Position numbers and translations under genes: made by a program. The notes below the pieces were generated by a model. It did not search any database. It worked only from the letters and a program-made list of their open reading frames with translations, and was not told where the DNA came from. From Hydrogenophilus sp. (GTDB lineage: Bacteria > Pseudomonadota > Gammaproteobacteria > Burkholderiales > Thiobacillaceae): a DNA stretch of 37,077 nt. Below, piece by piece: positions 30,850 through 37,077 of the stretch; the first letter of the stretch is position 1; the number at the start of each line of letters is the position of its first letter. The DNA lies in contig DYFK01000025.1 in assembly GCA_020725265.1 (NCBI GenBank), forward strand, positions 1 through 37,077, read 5' to 3'.

Positions 30850-32733
30850 TCAGTTCTGGATTTCCGTGCTCAGGTGCGCGCCGGCGTCGTCGCGCCCGGT
30901 CATGCGGCGGGCGGCGGCAAGGGCGCCGTCGAGGTCGAAGGCCGGCTCGAAATCGAGCGACTTCAGGCGGCGTTCGTAGGTCGGACGGAAGCGTTTCAGG
31001 GTGTCCAGCGTCGGGTTGCAGGCGGTGTGGCCGAGGCCGCAATGCGCGGACTGGTGCAGCACGCGGTCGAGCTTGTCGATCTCGGCGAGGTCGTACTGGG
31101 TGCCGTGGCCGGCGGCGATCTTGTCCATGGTGGCCTTGAGCATGGCGGTGCCAACCCGGCAGGGCGTGCAGAAACCGCAACTCTCGTGCGCGAAGAAATG
31201 CGCGAAGTTGCGCGCCACCTCGAACATGTCGCGGCTGGCGTCGAACACCATGAAGGCGCCGGCGGTGGCGAGATCCTCGAAGGCGATGCGGCGGTCGAAC
31301 TCGTCGGCGGCGATGCACACGCCGGACGGGCCGCTGATCTGCACCGCCTGCGTGTCGTATTCGCCGATGCCGGCGCCGCAGTCGTCCAGCACCTGGCGCA
31401 CCGTCACGCCGAACGGATATTCGTAGATGCCGGGGCGCGCGCAGTCGCCGGAAACCGACAGGATCTTGGTGCCGGCCGATTTCGCCGTGCCGATGGCGCG
31501 ATACCAGTCGCCGCCGTGTTGGGCGATCAGCGCGGCGGCGCAGAAGGTCTCGACGTTGTTGACCGTGGTCGGCTTTTGCAGATAGCCGTGTGTCACCGGA
31601 TAGGGCGGCCGGTTGCGCGGGATGCCGCGCTTGCCTTCCAGCGATTCGATCAGCGCCGACTCCTCGCCGCAGACGTAGGCGCCGGCGCCGAGATGGATTT
31701 CGATGTCGAAATCGAAGCCGGCCTGGCCGAGGATGTTGGCGCCCAGCAGGCCCGCCGCGCGGCGCCGCGCAAGGACTTCGTTGAGCGGCTCCAGCAGATG
31801 GCGGTACTCGCCGCGCAGGTAGAGCAGGCCGTGGCGGGCGCCGATGGCCCAGGCGCAGACGGTCATGCCCTCGAACACCAGGTCGGCCTGGCGGGTCAGC
31901 AGCACGCGGTCCTTGAAGGTGCCGGGTTCGCCCTCGTCGGCGTTGCACACCACGTAGCGCGGCGTCGCCGGGGCGTTGCGGCAGGCCTCCCATTTCAGGC
32001 CGGTGGTGAAGCCGGCGCCGCCGCGGCCGCGCAGGTTGGCGCGCTTGATTTCCTCCAGCGTCGCCAGCGGTCCCGGCGCGGCGGGGACGTTGGCTTCGCG
32101 CCAGGAACGCGCGTTGGCCGCCGCCTCGGCATCCAGGCCGGCGCCGCGCGCGATCGCCGCGCGCAGGGCGTCGCCAGGCCGCGAATCGTTGTCGAGCAGG
32201 ATGTCGGCACGGCGGATGTTGTCGTCGATGGCGAACAGCTCGGGGGGCCACTGCTCCAACGGCTGCTGTTGCAGGATCAGTTCGGCGACGCGGTCTAGGC
32301 GCTCACTGGTGGCGCGCGGAATGGCACGGCCGTTGACCAGCAGGCCCGGGCCCTGGTCGCACAGGCCGGTACAGGAAGTGGTGTCGACGCGGACCAAGCC
32401 GTCTTCCGAAACCCGTCCGGGCTCGACCCACAGTCGTTCGCACAGGGATTTCATCAACGCCTGACTGCCCTGCATGCGGTCGGTGATGTTGTCGGAGAAC
32501 AGCACCCGATAACGGCAAGGCGCGTCGGTGCGCAGGAAGCTGTAGAAGCCGGCGACGCCCTCGACGCGCGCGCGCGGCAGATGCAGGCGCTCCGCCAGGC
32601 GGTCGATGCCATCCGGCGGTATCCAGCTCAGCGCCTCCTGGATTTCGCGAAGAATTTGCACCAGACGGCTCGGGTCGTCGCGATGCCGTGCCGCGATGGC
32701 ATCCAGCGTGGCGATCCGGGAATCCTCGGTCAT
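30850..32733 (-). CDS. hoxF: NAD-reducing hydrogenase diaphorase large subunit
   Basis: A 627-residue protein. The N-terminal part (about 1-165) is a NuoE-like thioredoxin fold that keeps CTGLC but shows FSDNITDRMQGS where NuoE has its other cysteine pair. The rest is NuoF-like: NLRGRGGAGFTTGLKWE (NADH/FMN site), YVCNADEGEPGTFKDR, GAGAYVCGEESALIESLEG and the [4Fe-4S] motif ESCGFCTPCRVG with the later CNP. It reduces NAD+ with electrons from H2 or runs in reverse. GGAG stands six bases before the ATG at 32733. It is the first gene of hoxFUYHW; no hoxI or hyp genes are in the window. Confidence 0.95.
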   Translation of the reverse strand: MTEDSRIATLDAIAARHRDDPSRLVQILREIQEALSWIPPDGIDRLAERLHLPRARVEGVAGFYSFLRTDAPCRYRVLFSDNITDRMQGSQALMKSLCERLWVEPGRVSEDGLVRVDTTSCTGLCDQGPGLLVNGRAIPRATSERLDRVAELILQQQPLEQWPPELFAIDDNIRRADILLDNDSRPGDALRAAIARGAGLDAEAAANARSWREANVPAAPGPLATLEEIKRANLRGRGGAGFTTGLKWEACRNAPATPRYVVCNADEGEPGTFKDRVLLTRQADLVFEGMTVCAWAIGARHGLLYLRGEYRHLLEPLNEVLARRRAAGLLGANILGQAGFDFDIEIHLGAGAYVCGEESALIESLEGKRGIPRNRPPYPVTHGYLQKPTTVNNVETFCAAALIAQHGGDWYRAIGTAKSAGTKILSVSGDCARPGIYEYPFGVTVRQVLDDCGAGIGEYDTQAVQISGPSGVCIAADEFDRRIAFEDLATAGAFMVFDASRDMFEVARNFAHFFAHESCGFCTPCRVGTAMLKATMDKIAAGHGTQYDLAEIDKLDRVLHQSAHCGLGHTACNPTLDTLKRFRPTYERRLKSLDFEPAFDLDGALAAARRMTGRDDAGAHLSTEIQN

Positions 32734-32772
32734 GTTCGTCTCCATAGTCCGGGCCGTGCCCGCTTGCCTGCG

Positions 32773-32803
32773 TACTGACAATTACCTACTGACAGTGTAG
32801 GCA
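32773..32803. promoter_or_regulatory. Direct and inverted repeats upstream of hoxF
   Basis: TACTGACA occurs twice, at 32773-32780 and 32787-32794, 14 bp apart. The second copy is part of an imperfect palindrome CCTACTGACAGTGTAGG. The sites lie 40-70 bases before hoxF and are A+T-richer than their surroundings, so they are good candidates for a regulator-binding site. I see no sigma-54 consensus here. Confidence 0.45.
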
Positions 32804-32899
32804 GCGACGACGAAACTCGCGGCCGCATTATCGGACACCCGTGTTACCGTCGGATCACGAGTGCCGTCGCTTCGACGGCACCCCCCACCGGAGACCGCC

Positions 32900-33346
32900 A
32901 TGCCGCCCATGTCCCAGCCGCCATCCCGGGTTTCCGCGTCCGGCCACGATCTGACGCCTCCGGACGCCGACACGCGCGCCCGCATGGAAGCCGACCTGAA
33001 CGACGAAGAACGCCGCGTGCTCCTGCGCCAGGGCACCGAGCCGCCGTTTTGCGGCGGCCTGCTCGCCAACAAGGAAGCCGGTGTCTACCACTGCCGGTTG
33101 TGCGATCTGCCGCTGTTCCGCTCCGAGGCCAAGTTCGACTCCGGCACCGGCTGGCCGAGCTTCTTCCAGCCTTTCGATGCCGACCACGTGCATGTGTCGC
33201 GCGACTTCAGCCACGGCATGATCCGCGACGAAATCCGTTGCGCCCGCTGCGACGGTCATCTGGGCCATGTATTCGACGACGGCCCGGCGCCGACCGGCCT
33301 ACGCTACTGTTTGAATTCCGTCTCGCTGCGTTTCCGGCCGGCCTGA
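32900..33346 (+). CDS. msrB: Peptide methionine (R)-S-oxide reductase
   Basis: A 148-residue MsrB. The zinc cysteines are Cys65/Cys68 (CRLC) and Cys114/Cys117 (CARC). [13 protein letters not shown] is the family signature, and the catalytic Cys137 lies in [12 protein letters not shown]. It repairs the R form of oxidised methionine. No signal peptide is seen, so it is cytoplasmic. GGAG precedes ATG 32900; ATG 32909 is also possible. It diverges from hoxF. Confidence 0.93.
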   Translation: MPPMSQPPSRVSASGHDLTPPDADTRARMEADLNDEERRVLLRQGTEPPFCGGLLANKEAGVYHCRLCDLPLFRSEAKFDSGTGWPSFFQPFDADHVHVSRDFSHGMIRDEIRCARCDGHLGHVFDDGPAPTGLRYCLNSVSLRFRPA

Positions 33347-33356
33347 GACGGAACGG

Positions 33357-33417
33357 TCCCCACGCTCGCTTCGTTCGCCCCCCCCCCCCCCGGGGGGGTC
33401 AGTCCCTCGGGCCGGCC
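33357..33417. repeat. Degenerate inverted copy of the 82-bp repeat with C14-G7 run
   Basis: CCCCACGCTCGCTTCGTTCG, then fourteen C (33378-33391) and seven G (33392-33398), then TCAGTCCCTCGGGCCGGCC. This is the reverse complement of the tandem 82-bp element with its middle converted to a long C/G run. It lies between the convergent msrB and slyX genes. Confidence 0.85.
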
Positions 33418-33435
33418 ACCCCAGGTTGCCGGCAT

Positions 33436-33636
33436 TCAGTAGTGCGGCGGGATCTCGTCGACCGGTGCCCGCCGTTCCGGCGGTGTCATCTCGTCGACCA
33501 GGCGGGCGAGCAGGCGCACCCGCTCCTCCAGCGACTCGATGCGCGCCTGCTGCCGGTACACCACGCGATTGAGTTCATCGAGCAGATCCTCGGCATAGCT
33601 CAGCTTGATCTCAAGTTCGACCTGGCGGGATTCCAT
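33436..33636 (-). CDS. slyX: SlyX family protein
   Basis: A 66-residue coiled-coil protein (VELEIKLSYAEDLLDELNRVVYRQQARIESLEERVRLL as heptads; shown in part: ELEIKLSYAEDLLDELN) ending in PPHY, the family's usual C-terminus. Function unknown. AGGAG lies about ten bases before ATG 33636. Its start overlaps the end of the cyclase gene by 26 nt. Confidence 0.85.
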   Translation of the reverse strand: MESRQVELEIKLSYAEDLLDELNRVVYRQQARIESLEERVRLLARLVDEMTPPERRAPVDEIPPHY

Positions 33637-35398
33637 GCCGGTTGATCTCCTGTCTCGTCTCGTTCCCGGAACCGGCGGATGCGTGGAACGCATAGCCGTT
33701 GCGGCCTCGTGCCTTGGCCCGGTACATGGCGGCGTCCGCCTTGTCGACCAGATCGCCGGCGCTGGTGGCGTCGTTGGGGAACACCGCGATGCCGGCGCTG
33801 GCGCTGACGCGCAGTTCCCGCCCGTCCACGCGCATCGGCTCGGCCAGGCCATCGATGAGCTTGCGCGCGATCATGGCCAGCTGACCGGTCTGGTCTGGAT
33901 CGACCAGCAGGACCACGAACTCGTCCCCGGCCAGACGCGCGACGGTATCGATCTCGCGCACCATGCCACGCAAACGCTGGCCGGTGATCCTGAGCACGGC
34001 ATCGCCAACCTGGTGGCCCAGACTGTCGTTGATCTCCTTGAAGCGGTCGAGATCCAGGAAGAACACCGCCAGTGATTTGTCGGTCCGACGCGAGCCGGCG
34101 ATGGCCTGTTCCAGCCGTTCGAGAAACAGGGTCCGGTTCGGCAGGCCGGTCAGGGCGTCGTGATGGGCCAGGTGATCGAGCCGGGCCTGGCTTTCGTACA
34201 GTTCGCCCAGATGCGCCTTGATCTCGATCTGCATCTCGTCGAAGGCGCGCGCGAGCAGACCGATCTCGTCACGCCGCTTGACCGGCAGCGGACCCATTTC
34301 GTGCTCGCGCGAGAACCGTTCGACGGCGTCCGCCATCACGTGCAGCGGTCGCGTCAGCACGCGCGCGACCACGAACGCGAGCAATGCCGCCAGCAGGCTG
34401 AAACCCAGCACCAGGGTGATCGTGCGCATGCCCAGTTCACGGCTGTCGCGCAGCACCGCGTCGAGGGGTTGCGCCAGGCCGACGACGACGAAACGGCTGG
34501 CATCGGTCTCGTCGAAGGCGAGCTTGTGAAAGGCCACGACCTGACCACCATGGTCCCCGGCCGCGCGCGCGACGACGTTGTCGGCACCCTCGAACAGCGC
34601 GGCGGCGGCCGGATACGCGTCCTGGACCAGATGGCGCTGGCCACGGTCGAAACCGAAGGCGAGCGCCGGGTCGGGATGGACCAGATAGTCGCCCCAACGA
34701 TTGGTCAGATAAAGCCGATAGTGGCTGGGCAGGTCGGCCTGGAGCAAGGTGAACAGGCTGTCCAGGTCGACACTGACCGCGATCACTCCCAACGCGACGC
34801 CGTCGGCATCGTGGATGGGCGTGGCCACATGCAGGCTGGGCTGGTTTTCGCCGGCATGGCCACCAGCCTCGTGATTGATCGCGATCCGCGAATAATGGAA
34901 CTTTCCGGGCGGCAGCTTGAGGGTCTCGGAAACATAGGGAAGATGTCCCTTTTCCTGGAGCGAGTAAGCGGCGACGCGGACTGGTCGACCACCATCGCGA
35001 TCCACCCGGACCCGTTCCAGCCCGTACTGGTCGGCGCCGATCAGGCGAATCTGGAAATACTCCGGCCGCGCCAGCAACATCGCCGAAAACACCCCGGCCA
35101 GTTCCGCCGCGCGCGCTTCCGGCAGTCCCTCGGCCGCCGCGCCGGGGCGGGCCAGCACGGTTTCGACGTCGGGCAGCGCGGCCAGCAACCGGACATCGGC
35201 GACGACCTCGTCGAAGGCGATATCGACCCGCCGCGCCAGTACCTGGGTCGCCGTCAGCAGATCCTGCTCGGCGGCCTCGATCAGGATGTCGCGACTGGAG
35301 GTATAAGCCAGGTAACCGGTCACCCCGGACGCGAACACGCCGAACAGCGCGAGCAGAATGCCCAGCTTGAAACCCAGGCCGATGCGCGGAATGGTCAT
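33611..35398 (-). CDS. Membrane diguanylate cyclase (Cache-HAMP-GGDEF)
   Basis: A 595-residue sensor: transmembrane helix 1 (about 10-30), a large periplasmic Cache-like domain (about 35-320, with HVATPIHDADGVALGVIAVSV), helix 2 (about 324-345), HAMP (about 346-395), then a GGDEF domain. The active-site motif is AGDEF (490-494), a tolerated variant. An inhibitory RxxD site, REID (481-484), lies five residues upstream, so product feedback is likely. It makes cyclic di-GMP in response to an external signal. The ATG at 35398 begins MTIPRIGLGFKLG. It diverges from trxC. Confidence 0.9.
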   Translation of the reverse strand: MTIPRIGLGFKLGILLALFGVFASGVTGYLAYTSSRDILIEAAEQDLLTATQVLARRVDIAFDEVVADVRLLAALPDVETVLARPGAAAEGLPEARAAELAGVFSAMLLARPEYFQIRLIGADQYGLERVRVDRDGGRPVRVAAYSLQEKGHLPYVSETLKLPPGKFHYSRIAINHEAGGHAGENQPSLHVATPIHDADGVALGVIAVSVDLDSLFTLLQADLPSHYRLYLTNRWGDYLVHPDPALAFGFDRGQRHLVQDAYPAAAALFEGADNVVARAAGDHGGQVVAFHKLAFDETDASRFVVVGLAQPLDAVLRDSRELGMRTITLVLGFSLLAALLAFVVARVLTRPLHVMADAVERFSREHEMGPLPVKRRDEIGLLARAFDEMQIEIKAHLGELYESQARLDHLAHHDALTGLPNRTLFLERLEQAIAGSRRTDKSLAVFFLDLDRFKEINDSLGHQVGDAVLRITGQRLRGMVREIDTVARLAGDEFVVLLVDPDQTGQLAMIARKLIDGLAEPMRVDGRELRVSASAGIAVFPNDATSAGDLVDKADAAMYRAKARGRNGYAFHASAGSGNETRQEINRHGIPPGRT

Positions 35399-35433
35399 TC
35401 GCTCAACCGGCCTGTCGGCTCGACGCGGTTCCG

Positions 35434-35463
35434 CCGGTTTTTCGCCGGCGCGGCGAAAACCGG
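35434..35463. other. Long hairpin upstream of the cyclase gene
   Basis: CCGGTTTTTCGCC and GGCGAAAACCGG pair over 12 bp with one bulged T. The structure begins 36 bases before the cyclase start. It may be a regulatory leader hairpin or a remnant of a terminator. Confidence 0.5.
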
Positions 35464-35669
35464 CCACGGCATGGACGGAAATCCGGGCGGAAACGACGAT
35501 ACGCGCATGGAAGAGGAATCGGGCATGGATCCAATACCCACCGACGACGGAAGGAACGATTCATTGTGACATGGTTCCCCCGACCATTCCGGTCCCTGGC
35601 CCGATCGACAGGGACTTGATCCCGGCTTCGGCGACATCATGTATCCGCCAGATCATCCAGGAAGCCATC

Positions 35670-36107
35670 ATGAACGCATCGCCCCATCTCGTCTGTCCCC
35701 ATTGCCATGCCATCAACCGGGTTCCCGCCGCGCGCCTGGGCGAACATCCCAACTGCGGCCAGTGCCACCGCCCGCTGTTCTCCGGCGAACCGGTCGAGCT
35801 GACCACCGCCACGTTCGAGCGCCATCTCGAACGCAACGACATTCCGGTACTGGTGGATTTCTGGGCGCCCTGGTGTGGCCCCTGCCGCATGATGGCGCCC
35901 CAGTTCGCCCAGGCCGCGCGCCTGCTGGAACCGCGCGTCCGGCTGGTCAAGCTGAATACCGAGGCGGAACAGGCGCTGGCCGCGCGTCACGGCATCCGGA
36001 GCATTCCGACCCTGGCCCTGTTCCGCGGCGGCCGCGAGATCGCGCGCCAGGCTGGCGCGCTCTCGGCCCCGGACATCGCGCGCTGGACCGGCGGCCACCT
36101 GGGCTGA
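35670..36107 (+). CDS. trxC: Thioredoxin 2 (zinc-binding thioredoxin)
   Basis: A 145-residue protein: an N-terminal zinc domain with Cys9/Cys12 and Cys29/Cys32 (CPHC, CGQC), then a thioredoxin fold with WCGPC at residues 68-72 and the cis-proline region SIPTL. TrxC reduces disulfides and is typically induced by oxidative stress. AGGAAG precedes the ATG. It converges with the regulator gene, 12 nt away. Confidence 0.95.
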   Translation: MNASPHLVCPHCHAINRVPAARLGEHPNCGQCHRPLFSGEPVELTTATFERHLERNDIPVLVDFWAPWCGPCRMMAPQFAQAARLLEPRVRLVKLNTEAEQALAARHGIRSIPTLALFRGGREIARQAGALSAPDIARWTGGHLG

Positions 36108-36119
36108 GCCAGCGCCGGC

Positions 36120-36806
36120 TCAGCCGGCGAACGCGCGCAGCGAATCGAGATCCCGGAGCGTGATGTTGCGGCCGCGGATGTGGATCAGGCCATCCCGGGA
36201 CAGCCGGTTGAGCACGCGCGAGAACGTCTCCGGCGCCAGGTTGAGCTGGGAAGCGATGGTCTGCTTGTTGACGTCGAGTTCCAGATCGTAGCTGTCCGCC
36301 TCGCGCGGCGCGTGCTGGGTCAGAAAATGCGCGACCCGTTGCGCGCTGCCGCGCTGGACACAGGTTTCCATGTTGTCGATCAGGGCATACATGCGTTCGC
36401 ACAAGCGCGCCATGATGGTGTTGGCGAACTGGCAATTTCCCGCCATGGCATCCAGCAGCGCCTGCTTTTCCAGCACCAGCAGGATGCTGTCCCGATTGGC
36501 CTGGGCGGCGAGCGGACAGGGCTTGCCCGGCAACACCGCCTCCTCGCCGAAGCTGTCGCCGGCGCCGGCCAGGTGCACCACCTTGTCGGTACCGGTCGGG
36601 GACGGCAGGAACAATTTGATCTGGCCGACCAGAACCAGGTGCATGCCGGCCGGACTGTCGCCCTTATGGAACAGCATCTCGTTCTTGCCGACCCGGTATT
36701 CGCTGGTGCCTTTGGTCAGACGGGCGCGCTCGTTGACGTCGAGCGCGCGGAACAGGCCCTGACGGGCAAGTATCTCCGGAATGAACCGGCGGTTTTCCAT
36801 GATCAT
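36120..36806 (-). CDS. CRP/FNR-family transcriptional regulator
   Basis: A 228-residue regulator: cyclic-nucleotide-binding-like sensor (about 20-130, GMHLVLVGQIKLFLPS), a dimer helix and a C-terminal helix-turn-helix (TIASQLNLAPETFSRVLNRLSRDGLI). The recognition helix has E-x-x-S-R, as in FNR, so a TTGAT-N4-ATCAA-type site is likely. There are no N-terminal cysteines for an [4Fe-4S] cluster; it is therefore not a true FNR and may sense NO via haem (Dnr-like) or another ligand. GAGAGG stands nine bases before ATG 36806; ATG 36800 is possible. I found no FNR-like box in this window's intergenic DNA. Confidence 0.9.
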   Translation of the reverse strand: MIMENRRFIPEILARQGLFRALDVNERARLTKGTSEYRVGKNEMLFHKGDSPAGMHLVLVGQIKLFLPSPTGTDKVVHLAGAGDSFGEEAVLPGKPCPLAAQANRDSILLVLEKQALLDAMAGNCQFANTIMARLCERMYALIDNMETCVQRGSAQRVAHFLTQHAPREADSYDLELDVNKQTIASQLNLAPETFSRVLNRLSRDGLIHIRGRNITLRDLDSLRAFAG

Positions 36807-37077
36807 CGTTGTCTGCCTCTCTCGGTGAATCGCAGGCTCGGGCTGGTTGCCCCGCTTCGTTTCATCGCCAGTCTAGGCAGCTCATGATCGGGAATGAAGG
36901 CGCGCAATACCCGACTGGAATTCTAGGGATACCACCAAGGAGGTATGAGTGGTACTCCGCATGTCATTGTTTTCATGATGGTTTGCCCTTCTTGAAGTGG
37001 TCACCATGGGCATGAAGTTTCATTAGCAGGCCGTTGAAAAACCCCGCCTGGCCGGACGGGTCGATAGAATTCCATCA
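36807..37077. other. Region upstream of the regulator gene, no supported gene
   Basis: It contains an inverted repeat ATACC-N8-GGTAT at 36929-36946, which may be an operator. A short - strand frame (36973-37077) reads like the end of a protein (GFFNGLLMKLHAHGDHFKKG) but has a stop codon at the window edge, so I do not call it a gene. The window ends here. Confidence 0.45.

Noticed and set aside
29779-32298. An 839-codon + strand open frame across the hox operon
   Set aside because: It is antisense to hoxY, hoxU and hoxF, all with clear motifs, and its protein is low-complexity Ala/Val/Gly/Arg-rich as expected of G+C-rich mirror frames.
35471-35569. A 32-codon acidic peptide frame (MDGNPGGNDDTRMEEESG...)
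   Set aside because: No ribosome-binding site and no family; it lies in the divergent control region of the cyclase and trxC genes.
36973-37077. A partial - strand CDS at the right edge
   Set aside because: The frame contains a stop at the window edge, leaving at most 34 codons, and I recognise no family.

Overview
The window is strongly G+C-rich by eye, with densely packed, bidirectionally arranged genes. It looks like the chromosome of a betaproteobacterium with a hydrogen- and sulfur-oxidising style of life (Hydrogenophilales/Thiobacillaceae-like; inferred from gene content only). Pointers are the NAD-reducing [NiFe] hydrogenase operon hoxFUYHW, periplasmic and membrane rhodaneses, a SulP anion carrier, hupB-ppiD, DUF1841 and the YqjD/E/K trio. 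I see no rRNA, tRNA, CRISPR array, prophage or complete insertion sequence.

Layout. 1-4515 (+): an operon-like run of anchored rhodanese, ArsM-type arsenite methyltransferase, an aberrant DUF1499-like membrane protein, periplasmic rhodanese, ExbB, ExbD and TonB. 4567-9147 (+): endonuclease III, a FIST sensor protein, DUF1841, and a long protein in which a SulP-STAS carrier is fused in frame to a PduO-type cobalamin adenosyltransferase. 9186-10446 (-): a CobC-like phosphatase and an orphan ParA ATPase. 10576-13809: fabI (+) facing ppiD and hupB (-), with a perfect bidirectional terminator between fabI and ppiD. 13925-19239: a NERD/SF1 helicase-like protein (-), a small membrane protein (+), a secreted protein built of twelve 12-13-residue repeats (-), then nfeD and a slipin gene (+), the usual membrane protease/stomatin pair.

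19261-25192 (-) is the most unusual block: an isopropylmalate-dehydrogenase-like enzyme, an isochorismatase/aldehyde dehydrogenase fusion, a NeuD/PglD-type acyltransferase and an NRPS-like adenylation-carrier didomain. They share one strand. The first three genes are contiguous and the fourth lies beyond a tandem 82-bp repeat. This looks like a compact small-molecule or tailoring pathway whose product I cannot name. The adenylation domain has Pro where alpha-amino-acid-activating domains have Asp.

25333-26316 (-) is yqjD-yqjE-yqjK; 26662-27516 (+) a secreted DUF5648 protein. 27546-32733 (-) is hoxFUYH with its maturation protease, preceded by direct and inverted repeats in the probable control region. 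32900-36806 holds msrB, slyX, a membrane diguanylate cyclase, thioredoxin 2 and a CRP/FNR-family regulator without an N-terminal Fe-S cysteine cluster. Two intergenic repeat families recur: the 82-bp element (tandem near 21.2 kb, degenerate inverted copy near 33.4 kb) and a dRS3-like short inverted repeat (near 2.5 and 25.3 kb).
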